From: Moritella sp. 5
GTDB taxonomy: Bacteria > Pseudomonadota > Gammaproteobacteria > Enterobacterales > Moritellaceae
DNA length: 64,000 nucleotides
Reading direction: 5' to 3'
Assembly (NCBI RefSeq): GCF_018219455.1
Contig: NZ_CP056122.1
Span: 4,334,065 to 4,398,064 of the forward strand
Shown here: positions 26,663-35,482 of the stretch, piece by piece
Layout of the letters: the number at the start of each line of letters is the position of its first letter
How positions within the stretch are numbered: the stretch's first letter is position 1
The notes under the pieces: model-generated
What the model saw: only the letters and a program-made list of their open reading frames with translations
Database searches by the model: none
What the model was told of the DNA's origin: nothing
Program-made: the position numbers and the translations under genes

Positions 26663-27049
26663 ATGAAATATTTAATATTACTCACAGTACTACTGAGCGG
26701 CTGTAGTAAGTATCCGTTACAAACAAATTTAGATAAAGATAACTTCACCGAATACTTCTCTATTTCAGGTGTCGAATATTACACTGCTGGCGCACTACAA
26801 AATTATCAGGTTGAACAACTGGGTTTAGTGGAAGGCGAAAGTTGCCAAACCGCCACGAACCTTCCTCCAGCAGAAGAGCAGCAAGCTAAAATTGCCGCCA
26901 AACGTAAAGCTGCTGCGCTTAATGCTAATGGTATTATTATTCGTTCATGTATCGCCCCTCCCGCATCTAAAGCCTGCCTTAGCAGTTATGTGTGCTATGG
27001 CGATGCTATCAATGTAAGTCCTTTAAACCGCAGTAATGACGACAGTTGA
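26663..27049 (+). CDS. rcsF: Outer-membrane stress sensor lipoprotein RcsF
   Basis: A 128-aa lipoprotein (lipobox LLSGC, Cys ~15). The four conserved Cys that form the two RcsF disulfides are present (SCQTA, RSCIA, KACLS, YVCYG), and the C-terminal SSYVCYGDAINV is characteristic. RcsF reports envelope damage to the Rcs phosphorelay. It directly precedes trmO (yaeB), the E. coli gene order, which supports the call. The Rcs kinases are not in the window. The stop overlaps a possible TTG start of trmO. Confidence 0.9.
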   Translation: MKYLILLTVLLSGCSKYPLQTNLDKDNFTEYFSISGVEYYTAGALQNYQVEQLGLVEGESCQTATNLPPAEEQQAKIAAKRKAAALNANGIIIRSCIAPPASKACLSSYVCYGDAINVSPLNRSNDDS

Positions 27050-27051
27050 TA

Positions 27052-27825
27052 ATGAAACTAGAACTCGAAACCGTTGGGATTATCCATACCCCATATAAAG
27101 AAAAATTTGCCGTGCCGCGTCAACCAGGTTTGGTTTCCGCGGCTAAAGCACAGCTCATTTTAAGCCCACCATTTGATGAAGCAGATGCCTTACGTGGGCT
27201 TGAGCAGTTTAGTCATGTATGGCTGATATTTGCTTTCCATGAAACCATGGGTAAAGGCTGGAGTCCGACAGTACGTCCACCCCGTTTAGGCGGTAATGAA
27301 CGCTTGGGTGTTTTTGCCACCCGTTCAACATTTCGCCCTAACCCGTTAGGCCTGTCGGTAGCGAAACTTGATAGTATTACAATTAAAAATAATCAGTGCA
27401 TTTTGAATTTATCAGGCATTGACTTGGTCGATGGTACGCCGATTTTAGACATCAAACCTTATGTGCCTTATGCTGACAGTTTACCTGATGCTCAAGCGGG
27501 TTACGCAACTGACGCCCCCATTGCAGATATGCCTGTCACGTTTACAGACGAAGCCTTGAATCAAATTGCAGCACAGAGAAAAAAGCATCCCGAATTACAG
27601 ACCTTTATCGCACAGGTATTAGCTCAAGATCCGCGTCCAGCTTATAAAAAGAATAAGACAACACGCCAAGAATACGGAGTAAAGTTGTATGACTTTAATG
27701 TACGCTGGACAGTAGAAGATAATATCACGACTGTATTTTCGGTAATTAAAACTGACACAATAACAACGCTTGCGACAGTCACTACACCTACAAAAGAAAC
27801 TGAGCCGGAAAGTACAAATGATTGA
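27052..27825 (+). CDS. trmO: tRNA (N6-threonylcarbamoyladenosine37-N6)-methyltransferase
   Basis: Methylates t6A37 of tRNA-Thr using SAM. UPF0066/TsaA landmarks: VGIIHTPYKEKFAVPRQPGL at the N-terminus, FEETMGK-like HETMGKGW, GVFATRSTFRPNPLGLSVAK, and DLVDGTPILDIKPYVPYAD. A C-terminal YaeB extension ends with a Thr-rich tail (TTLATVTTPTKE). The ATG at 27052 was chosen; the in-frame TTG at 27046 overlaps rcsF. 257 aa. It overlaps the next gene by 8 nt. Confidence 0.93.
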   Translation: MKLELETVGIIHTPYKEKFAVPRQPGLVSAAKAQLILSPPFDEADALRGLEQFSHVWLIFAFHETMGKGWSPTVRPPRLGGNERLGVFATRSTFRPNPLGLSVAKLDSITIKNNQCILNLSGIDLVDGTPILDIKPYVPYADSLPDAQAGYATDAPIADMPVTFTDEALNQIAAQRKKHPELQTFIAQVLAQDPRPAYKKNKTTRQEYGVKLYDFNVRWTVEDNITTVFSVIKTDTITTLATVTTPTKETEPESTND

Positions 27826-28456
27826 TTATATTGCTCAGCACAAGCGTCGCTTAGCGTGGATGCCGGGTTTATATTACAAACTAAAACCCAAAGCATTAAG
27901 CTGGGCGAAAACGTGGCAAGCCGACCTACAAACTTATGTCATGTCGGTCGAAACCGTGGAATTTGGTGACAATTGCTTTATTGCCCCCGATTGTCATATG
28001 TTTGCAGAACCCGGCCGTAAGATCACCATGGGCGATAACTGTTTCTTCGCTGCTGCGAGTTTTATTCACGGGCCAATGACACTGGGGAATAATGTTGCGA
28101 TCAATCACAGCTGCTCATTAGACGGGGGGAAAAATGGCATTATCATTGGTGATGATACCCGCATTGCCAATAACTGCCGTATCTATGCCTCTAATCACGG
28201 TATGCATCCTGACCAAGTTATTTGGCAGCAAGCCTCAACCTCCCAAGGCGTGATTATAGGTAAAGACGTTTGGATTGGGGCTAACGTAGGAATTGTCGAT
28301 GGCGTGACGATTGCGGATAATGCAGTGATTGGGATGCAAAGTGTGGTAACGAAGGATGTACCACAATGGGCAATAATGGCTGGAAATCCCGCGCGTCAAA
28401 TTGGCGACAGACGGGATAAAAAAGACAGTCTGCTAAAACAAATTCAGACCGCGTGA
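27818..28456 (+). CDS. Left-handed beta-helix acyltransferase
   Basis: A 212-aa hexapeptide-repeat transferase. An N-terminal basic helix (HKRRLAWMPGLYYKLK) precedes a run of isoleucine-patch hexads (ITMGDN, MTLGNN, IIIGDD, VIIGKD, VTIADN, VIGMQS) and the catalytic-loop His (YASNHGMH). It probably acetylates a sugar or polysaccharide precursor. The start inside the end of trmO (8-nt overlap) implies coupling, although the functional link is unclear. The terminator stem overlaps its stop codon. Confidence 0.85.
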   Translation: MIDYIAQHKRRLAWMPGLYYKLKPKALSWAKTWQADLQTYVMSVETVEFGDNCFIAPDCHMFAEPGRKITMGDNCFFAAASFIHGPMTLGNNVAINHSCSLDGGKNGIIIGDDTRIANNCRIYASNHGMHPDQVIWQQASTSQGVIIGKDVWIGANVGIVDGVTIADNAVIGMQSVVTKDVPQWAIMAGNPARQIGDRRDKKDSLLKQIQTA

Positions 28457-28471
28457 CGGTCTGAATTTTCC
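28440..28471 (+). terminator. Terminator overlapping the acyltransferase stop
   Basis: AATTCAGACCG pairs with CGGTCTGAATT around CGTGA, followed by TT. The stop codon lies in the loop, so the hairpin includes the last codons of the gene. It is flanked by A and T runs and can work in both directions. Confidence 0.85.
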
Positions 28472-28493
28472 TATATTGTTAATTTCAACAGGC

Positions 28494-29120
28494 TTATAAG
28501 AAGAACAGACGCCATAACCAGTTCGAATCTAAATCTTCTTTACAGGTGCGATACTGACCCGCATATTTCAACGAACGCTGGTTTACTTTCTTCGCCACTT
28601 TCTTCAACCACGGTTTTTGGTTATAGGTTTTACGCTTATAACCGCCCCAACCTTCGTGGTAATTCAAGTATTGCTTCTCGGCATCCCATTTAGATACCCC
28701 ATTGATTTTTTGAGATTTATTAATAAACCACCCCATAAAATCCATGGCGTCATGAAAATCAGAACGGCTTGACCAGCTATTTCCTGTTTCCTTAACGTAA
28801 TCACCCCAGGTCATCGTTTTTGCTTGGGCATAACCATAGGCAGAACTCGCGCGTCCTGTCGGAATAATCCACCAATACTGCATTGGCGGCTGGGCATTAT
28901 GCTTAAATGAGCTTTCTTGATACATCATAGCCATTGGCACATGCACAGGCACGCCCCATTTTTCTTTACTGTCGATGGCCGCTTTATACCAATCGTATTT
29001 TTCAATAAAGATATCGCAAATATTTTCCGGATTACGAGGTTGTGACGAGCAACCAAACAATACGCTGCTGACTATTATAAGTGCAGCTAATCTCAGTGTT
29101 TTTTTCATTTTAAGTAGCAT
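28494..29120 (-). CDS. Lipoprotein with lytic-transglycosylase-like (SLT) domain
   Basis: A lipoprotein (lipobox VLFGC) whose mature part resembles an SLT-family muramidase: VPVHVPMAMMYQESSFKHNA supplies the catalytic Glu in the ES-F motif, and SAYGYAQAKTMTWGDY matches the GYxQ motif. A Trp/Lys-rich tail follows. I use the Met at 29120; 29108 (MKKTLRLA) is equally possible, and the frame from 29174 is too long for a signal peptide. Expected to act on periplasmic peptidoglycan from the membrane. It stands alone. Confidence 0.82.
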   Translation of the reverse strand: MLLKMKKTLRLAALIIVSSVLFGCSSQPRNPENICDIFIEKYDWYKAAIDSKEKWGVPVHVPMAMMYQESSFKHNAQPPMQYWWIIPTGRASSAYGYAQAKTMTWGDYVKETGNSWSSRSDFHDAMDFMGWFINKSQKINGVSKWDAEKQYLNYHEGWGGYKRKTYNQKPWLKKVAKKVNQRSLKYAGQYRTCKEDLDSNWLWRLFFL

Positions 29121-29281
29121 AAATCCAATTTTGGCAGCCAGTATATGGCCTACGAGAAACGAATAAAAGGACACCAGTCAAAAATAAATAAAACTAATCA
29201 CGAACTTTTACTGTTTACTCAGGCGTCGCCCTGTTAAAATCGCTCTCTTATATCGATTTTATTAGTAAATAAAGGAACGTT

Positions 29282-31003
29282 ATGCGCAGCAGCAATTACT
29301 TGCTTTCAACTTTGAAAGAAACTCCAAATGACGCAGAAGTAATTAGTCACCAGCTAATGCTTCGTGCAGGTATGGTTCGTCGTCTTGCATCAGGTCTATA
29401 CACTTGGTTACCGACAGGCTTACGAGTTTTACGCAAAGTAGAAAACATCGTACGTGAAGAGATGGACAAAGCAGGTGCTGTTGAAACTCTAATGCCAATG
29501 GTTCAACCAGCAGATTTATGGCAAGAAACAGGCCGTATCGATAAGTTTGGTCCTGAATTGTTACGCATTAACGATCGCCACAACCGTCCTTTTGTTTTAG
29601 GTCCAACGCACGAAGAAGTGATCACTGACATCGCGCGTAAAGAAATCAACAGCTACAAACAACTGCCGTTGACGCTTTACCAAATCCAAACTAAATTCCG
29701 TGATGAAGTTCGTCCTCGTTTCGGTGTGATGCGCTCGCGTGAATTCCTGATGAAAGATGCATATTCTTTCCATTTATCAGATGAATGTCTAAACGATACG
29801 TACAACAAAATGCATCAAGCATATTGCAATATCTTCGAACGTATTGGCCTAGAGTACCGTCCTGTACTTGCTGATACAGGTTCAATTGGTGGTGCTGTAT
29901 CTCACGAATTCCACGTACTTGCAGAAAGCGGCGAAGACGATATCGTATTCTCTGACGGCAGCGATTACGCAGCAAACATCGAAAAAGCAGAAGCACTAGC
30001 ACCTGCTGGCGAACGTCCTGCAGCAACGCAAGAATTAACCGTTGTTGATACACCAGATGCACACAGCATCGAAGACGTTTGTAAATTCTTAAGCGTTGAC
30101 GCAACACAAACAGTAAAAACACTGCTTGTTGCTGCTGAAGCAGAAGAAGGCGCAGCACAAGGCGTTATCGCACTTGTTCTACGTGGCGACCATGAACTAA
30201 ACGAAGTGAAAGCAGAAAAAATTGCTGGCGTTGCGTCCCCGTTAACATTTGCTAACGAAGCTCAAATCCAAGCAGCAGCAAACTGCGATGCAGGTTCTAT
30301 CGGTCCTAAAGGTCTGAACTGTCCTGTTGTTGTTGATCGTTCAGCTGCACACCTAGCAGACTTTGTTTGTGGTGCTAACGTTAATGGTCAGCACATCACT
30401 GGCGCTAACTGGGACCGTGATATTGCAGAATACACAGTTGCAGATATACGTAACGTGGTTGAAGGTGAAGCGAGCCCATGTGGTAAAGGTACACTGTCAA
30501 TTAAACGTGGTATCGAAGTAGGTCATATCTTCCAACTTGGTACTCAATACGCTGAATCTATGGGTGCTGGCGTACTGAATATGCAAGGTAAGCAGCAAAC
30601 GATGACAATGGGTTGTTATGGTGTTGGTGTTTCTCGTATTGTTGCTTCAGCAATCGAACAGAACCACGATGAAAACGGTATTATCTGGAACGAGTCAATC
30701 GCACCATACAAAGTATCTATCATCCCAATGAACATGCACAAATCAGCAGACGTGAAAGAAGCAGCAGAGAAAATCTACGCTGAGCTTCAAGCCGCTGGTA
30801 TCGAAGTGCTATTTGATGATCGTAAAGAGCGTCCAGGTGTTATGTTCGCGGATTCTGAACTTATCGGGATCCCACACAACATCATCATCGGCGATCGTAG
30901 CCTGAAGAATGGTCTAGTTGACCACAAACTACGTTCAACAGGTGATAAGACTGAAATCGCTGTTACTGACATCGTAGCGCACGTTAAAAGCCTACTAGCA
31001 TAA
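29282..31003 (+). CDS. proS: Prolyl-tRNA synthetase
   Basis: Class II synthetase charging tRNA-Pro. The 573 aa match the bacterial type with an editing domain. N-terminal [20 protein letters not shown], motif 2 ([20 protein letters not shown]), the INS editing insert (~225-410), motif 3 ([16 protein letters not shown]) and the anticodon-binding C-terminal domain are visible. AAGGA lies 7 nt before the ATG. Monocistronic with a strong terminator. Confidence 0.98.
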   Translation: MRSSNYLLSTLKETPNDAEVISHQLMLRAGMVRRLASGLYTWLPTGLRVLRKVENIVREEMDKAGAVETLMPMVQPADLWQETGRIDKFGPELLRINDRHNRPFVLGPTHEEVITDIARKEINSYKQLPLTLYQIQTKFRDEVRPRFGVMRSREFLMKDAYSFHLSDECLNDTYNKMHQAYCNIFERIGLEYRPVLADTGSIGGAVSHEFHVLAESGEDDIVFSDGSDYAANIEKAEALAPAGERPAATQELTVVDTPDAHSIEDVCKFLSVDATQTVKTLLVAAEAEEGAAQGVIALVLRGDHELNEVKAEKIAGVASPLTFANEAQIQAAANCDAGSIGPKGLNCPVVVDRSAAHLADFVCGANVNGQHITGANWDRDIAEYTVADIRNVVEGEASPCGKGTLSIKRGIEVGHIFQLGTQYAESMGAGVLNMQGKQQTMTMGCYGVGVSRIVASAIEQNHDENGIIWNESIAPYKVSIIPMNMHKSADVKEAAEKIYAELQAAGIEVLFDDRKERPGVMFADSELIGIPHNIIIGDRSLKNGLVDHKLRSTGDKTEIAVTDIVAHVKSLLA

Positions 31004-31043
31004 ACAAATACGCAATTAACTAACTTCGGTTAAGTGAACAATC

Positions 31044-31070
31044 AAAGCCAAGCATCTGCTTGGCTTTTTC
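31044..31070 (+). terminator. Terminator of proS
   Basis: AAAGCCAAGC, loop ATCT, GCTTGGCTTTTTC: a 10-bp stem with a T-run, about 40 nt past proS. Confidence 0.92.
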
Positions 31071-31208
31071 GTGTCTGAAAGCGCGAACATCTAGAAATCC
31101 CCCTATCCAACAGTATTAATTTGGCGAAGCAGTGAGTCTTTAACAATAATTAATAGAGGATATTTCTTCTTTGATTAAACAGAATTTTATCTATGGATTT
31201 GGCTTGTT

Positions 31209-32336
31209 ATGGCAGGGACTAAACAAGGACTATTATTGACAGGAGGTGGCGCAAGGGCCGCGTATCAAGTCGGTGCGCTAAAAGCCATTGCGGAGTTTTA
31301 TCCCCGTAATCACGGTACACCTTTTAAAGTAATCACTGGTACATCAGCAGGGGCCATCAACAGTTGTGCGATAGCTTGCTACGCCAGTTGCTTTCGCTTG
31401 GGGGTTAAAAAGCTCGAATACATCTGGAATAACTTCCACGCCAACCAAGTATTTCAATGCAGTTTTAACGAAATATCACGGCACTTGTTACTTACCTTTT
31501 TATCACGATTCCAGTCGCCACACGTGGTGCGACAACCGGTATCCCTGTTTAACAACAAACCCTTGCGTAAACTGCTGGATCGTTATTTGGATATGCGCCG
31601 TATCGACATTAACATTCAACGCAAACACCTAGATGCGATTTCGATCACCGCATCTGATTATAGCAACGGTGATTCCATCAGCTTTTTTCAAGGTAATCAG
31701 CAATTACAAGAATGGCAACGCGCCCGTCGCAGTGGGTTACGAACACAGTTACACGCCCACCATTTATTAGCGTCTTCCGCTATCCCTTTGGTCTTCCCTT
31801 GTACCCAAATAGGCCATGATTTTTATGGTGATGGTTCCGTACATCAGCTATCACCATTGAGCCCCGCCATCCACCTTGGCGCAGAGAAGTTACTGGTGAT
31901 CGGTGCAGAACAACCACCACAAAAGCTTAAACCTGGAGAATTACGCCAGACTCCATCAGGTGCCGATATCGCAGGGCATCTACTCGATACCGTTTTTACC
32001 GATACCTTAAACTCTGACATTGAACGGTTAAAACGTATTAATGACACCCTAACATTAACTCCAGAATCACAACTATCAACGTTAAATATAAAACAGATTG
32101 GCTTATTCCACTTAGCCAATGAACATGATATTAATGCCATTGCCGATGAATACTTTTACGAATTACCCATCACCATCCGAATGCTATTACGCACCATAGG
32201 GGTAAATGAACACAGCCATTCTTCAATTACGTCTTATCTGATATTTGAACAAAACTATACGCGTGAATTAATGCGCTTAGGCTATCAAGATGTATTAAAA
32301 CAAGAACAGGAATTAAGGGCTTTTTTAAATATATAA
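31209..32336 (+). CDS. Patatin-like phospholipase
   Basis: A 375-aa cytosolic lipid acyl hydrolase. Oxyanion loop GGGARAAYQVG (~11-21), nucleophile motif GTSAG (Ser ~48) and the catalytic Asp in GDGSVHQ (~219) complete the Ser-Asp dyad. There is no signal peptide. The C-terminal third (SYLIFEQNYTRELMRLGYQD) resembles the extension of housekeeping patatins in Vibrio and relatives. It converges on the antiporter gene with a single base between the stops. Confidence 0.92.
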   Translation: MAGTKQGLLLTGGGARAAYQVGALKAIAEFYPRNHGTPFKVITGTSAGAINSCAIACYASCFRLGVKKLEYIWNNFHANQVFQCSFNEISRHLLLTFLSRFQSPHVVRQPVSLFNNKPLRKLLDRYLDMRRIDINIQRKHLDAISITASDYSNGDSISFFQGNQQLQEWQRARRSGLRTQLHAHHLLASSAIPLVFPCTQIGHDFYGDGSVHQLSPLSPAIHLGAEKLLVIGAEQPPQKLKPGELRQTPSGADIAGHLLDTVFTDTLNSDIERLKRINDTLTLTPESQLSTLNIKQIGLFHLANEHDINAIADEYFYELPITIRMLLRTIGVNEHSHSSITSYLIFEQNYTRELMRLGYQDVLKQEQELRAFLNI

Positions 32337-32337
32337 T

Positions 32338-34302
32338 CTAGCCAGCCCAACCACCTAACAAACAATGTTCCGCCCGCTTTACATAACGAGAAGGCCCACA
32401 AACCAGTACCACATCACCCACTTCAAAAATAAAGTCTTGATGAACTTGAGTCAACTCAATTCCTTGTCGGCGCACTGCACGGTAACTGACTTCTTTTAAT
32501 TTCACTTCTGCGACTGTTTTACCAATCGCGTAAGCACCAAACTCAAGCCGGATCGCGTGTAACCGCTCTAACGCTTCACTTTCTTCAAAAGACACATTGC
32601 TTTCACCACCAAAATAAAAACCGTGTAAATGGTTATAATGCCCCTTTCGTTCATGCTGTAAGCGTTTCAAAATACGTTTAATTGGTACACCAGAAATAGC
32701 CAATACATGCGAGACCATCATTAAACTCCCTTCTAAGGACTCAGGCACCACATCAGTCGCCCCCGAGTTATGTAACATCTGTATATTGGAGTCATCAGTG
32801 GTACGTACTAATACCTTCGCATCAGTTAATGGTTTAACTACCTTTAACAACTCAATGGCTTTCTCGGTATCGTTGAATGTGATAATAATCGACTTAGCTT
32901 TCTCTGCACCTAACATCATTTGAATTTCACGGCGACTGGCATCACCAAATTCAATTTTTTCACCACCATTTAAGGCTTCTTGTACACGAACAGGATCACG
33001 ATCGATAACAGTATAAGGGATACCTTCAATTTTTAAAAAACGCGCGATAGTTTGCCCGCTGCGGCCATAACCACAAACGATCACATGATCACTGTATTGC
33101 CCAGGAAGTGGTGGTGATAGCCCACTTTTACGTTTAGGTTTAGACTGAAATAATAACCGCCGCACGATTCCCTGATGGCAATCAATGAGCCAAGGTGTTA
33201 TCGCCATACTGATAACCCCAACACCAACAAGGGTCGAAATTAACGGTAAAGGTAATAATGCCAATTTTCCTGCTAACGCCAATAGAACAAAACCAAACTC
33301 CCCCATTTGCGCTAATACTAAGCCTGTACTGAGCGCATTACTGCTACTTTCCCCTAGCCATTTAGCAAGTATAAACACCAGGATAATCTTACTTAACATC
33401 ATCACCACAAGCACGATAATTAAACGAGGCCAATCCTCGATTAAGCTCGGTAAATTAAGCAGCATACCGATGGTGATAAAGAAGAGTCCCATTAATACAT
33501 CACGAAATGGACGTATATCAGCTTCGAGTTGATGGCGATAAGGCCCCTCACCTAACATCATACCAGCTAAAAAAGCGCCCAATGCCATAGATAAACCTAA
33601 CCAATGGGTCATAAGCCCTGCGATTAAGGCTACTAATAATGTCGACATGACAAAAAGTTCATCAGAACGAATTAAAGCTATCTCTTTAAACAAGGTTGGT
33701 AATATCCAGCGTCCCACAGATAAGATCAAAAATACCGCGAATAGACCTTTGACCATTGCCCAACCCATTTGCTCGGCAATCAGCATGACATCGCCACTTT
33801 GCTGCGCCAATAAAGGGATCATAATAAGGAAAGGCACCACCGCGATATCTTGAAATAACAGCACACTGATAGAGAGCTTAGATAAGCGACTATTCAGTAA
33901 TTTCGATTCAGCTAACTGCTTGATCACAATAGCAGTTGATGACATTAACATCGCAGATGCAACGACAAATGCTTGCGCCCAATAGAGTGAAACAAACAAC
34001 CCGAGCAGCATAAATAGCACGCCAACACTCAGCACTTGCCCACCACCAAGCCCCACAACTAAATGTCGCATCGATAATAAACGCGGCAGTGAGAACTCTA
34101 AACCTAATGAGAACATGAGGAAAACAACGCCCAATTCAGCAAACAGTTCAATATCAGCTTGTTCAACAATTAATTGAAAGCCATAAGGCCCAGCAATCAT
34201 ACCTGTAGCAAGGTATGCGAGAATAGGCGGTAAGTGAATACGTTGGAATAACGCCACGAGTGCAACCGCAAGAGAAAGTAATTGAATGATATCAATAAAC
34301 AA
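32338..34302 (-). CDS. CPA2 cation:proton antiporter with TrkA domains (KefB/YbaL type)
   Basis: A 654-aa protein: about 12 membrane helices (Na_H_exchanger domain, residues 1-380), a cytosolic TrkA-N Rossmann domain (HVIVCGYGRSGQTIARFL, ~409) and a TrkA-C domain (LEFGAYAIGKTVAEVKLKEV, ~590). It is likely a nucleotide-gated K+ or Na+/H+ antiporter. The KefF/KefG partner quinone reductase is absent nearby, so glutathione gating is not supported by context. Its stop is one base from the patatin stop. Confidence 0.9.
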   Translation of the reverse strand: MFIDIIQLLSLAVALVALFQRIHLPPILAYLATGMIAGPYGFQLIVEQADIELFAELGVVFLMFSLGLEFSLPRLLSMRHLVVGLGGGQVLSVGVLFMLLGLFVSLYWAQAFVVASAMLMSSTAIVIKQLAESKLLNSRLSKLSISVLLFQDIAVVPFLIMIPLLAQQSGDVMLIAEQMGWAMVKGLFAVFLILSVGRWILPTLFKEIALIRSDELFVMSTLLVALIAGLMTHWLGLSMALGAFLAGMMLGEGPYRHQLEADIRPFRDVLMGLFFITIGMLLNLPSLIEDWPRLIIVLVVMMLSKIILVFILAKWLGESSSNALSTGLVLAQMGEFGFVLLALAGKLALLPLPLISTLVGVGVISMAITPWLIDCHQGIVRRLLFQSKPKRKSGLSPPLPGQYSDHVIVCGYGRSGQTIARFLKIEGIPYTVIDRDPVRVQEALNGGEKIEFGDASRREIQMMLGAEKAKSIIITFNDTEKAIELLKVVKPLTDAKVLVRTTDDSNIQMLHNSGATDVVPESLEGSLMMVSHVLAISGVPIKRILKRLQHERKGHYNHLHGFYFGGESNVSFEESEALERLHAIRLEFGAYAIGKTVAEVKLKEVSYRAVRRQGIELTQVHQDFIFEVGDVVLVCGPSRYVKRAEHCLLGGWAG

Positions 34303-34527
34303 ATCATTTTCCTCCTTAATCAGTTACATGAACGCCATCAATAGCGTGACTAAGATAATAAAAAACAATGCCACTAAAGAATATGTACTAGCTCCCGATT
34401 TAACAAGTTGACCAAAGGATCAATAACAAAGATCCGCATTAATTAACCCTGAATTTTTAAAATATGGTACACAATATGCATAATTTAACATCACACTAGA
34501 CTAGTGATTTTTTTGACTGAGGTTAAA

Positions 34528-35403
34528 ATGGATAATTTAAGCATCATAAACGCCCCCAAAATGCATACTAATTATGGACTTACTACGCCAAAGCGACAAC
34601 AAAAGTTAAGCTTGGCGCAAACCATTGCCACGTTAAAAAAATTACAAACTAGCCTAGACGTCAATTCTTTGCTATATAATTTTGCCGCAATAGCGGCACA
34701 GCATGTCCGCTTTACCGGTTTAAGCTTTACTGAGGCAGCCAACAATATCCAATTAAAGACTGACTGCAACGCCGTTTTTCAACAACACTATCATTTGACG
34801 GCACAAGGTAAAGATTTGGGTTCGTTGGTATATAGCTCAGTCAAACCATTACAAATTAATGAGCTCAGCGTATTAAAAGAATTACATCAACTGTTGGTCA
34901 CTAATCTCATGCACGCCTTAATGCTACAAGAAATGCAAATTAGGATCATGAAAGATCATTTAACCGGTTTAGATAATCGCGCGAGTTTTGATGAAAACAT
35001 TCAACGTTCTTATAGCCAATGCCAGCGTCATAAATCCAACATGGCGTTATTGATTACTGACTTAGATGATTTCAAGCGTATCAATGATACTTATGGCCAC
35101 CAATTTGGTGATCGTATTTTGAAACATTATGCACGCGTATTGCAGCGTAGTATCCGTAATAGTGATGTCGCATTCCGATTAGGTGGCGATGAATTTGCAA
35201 TAATCTTGCAGCCAGCATCAGAAAAATCAACTCGCTTAGTCGTAGAGCGTATTGACGCTGAAATTAAGAATGACTCACTACTGAGCGAATTTCAGATCAC
35301 CTCTGCAATTGGTTCGGCAACGTGGCGAACAGGTGAAACGATCGAGAGTTTATTTAAAATAGCCGATGAAGACCTGTATTACAGTAAATTAAACATCAAA
35401 TAA
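34528..35403 (+). CDS. Diguanylate cyclase (GGDEF protein)
   Basis: Makes c-di-GMP from two GTP. The C-terminal GGDEF domain is intact: DHLTGLDNRASFDENI, LLITDLDDFKRIND, and RLGGDEFAII. An RNSD inhibitory site lies five residues before the active site, so product feedback is likely. The N-terminal ~150 residues have no transmembrane segment and show a GAF-like pattern, giving a cytosolic sensor. The ATG at 34528 after TGAGG was preferred over the GTG at 34504. 291 aa. It may supply c-di-GMP to PilZ proteins such as the one at 2.9 kb, but there is no direct link. Confidence 0.92.
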   Translation: MDNLSIINAPKMHTNYGLTTPKRQQKLSLAQTIATLKKLQTSLDVNSLLYNFAAIAAQHVRFTGLSFTEAANNIQLKTDCNAVFQQHYHLTAQGKDLGSLVYSSVKPLQINELSVLKELHQLLVTNLMHALMLQEMQIRIMKDHLTGLDNRASFDENIQRSYSQCQRHKSNMALLITDLDDFKRINDTYGHQFGDRILKHYARVLQRSIRNSDVAFRLGGDEFAIILQPASEKSTRLVVERIDAEIKNDSLLSEFQITSAIGSATWRTGETIESLFKIADEDLYYSKLNIK

Positions 35404-35404
35404 A

Positions 35405-35438
35405 AAGCTCACCAAACTAGGTTTGATGAGCTTTTTTA
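35405..35438. terminator. Bidirectional terminator, GGDEF / P-type ATPase
   Basis: AAAAGCTCA-C-CAAAC, loop TAG, GTTTG-A-TGAGCTTTTTT: a long stem with one mismatch, A-run before and T-run after, between convergent genes. Confidence 0.9.
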
Positions 35439-35482
35439 AGTATAGAACAAAATGTACTATTTATTTTTACCGTTAAAACGTA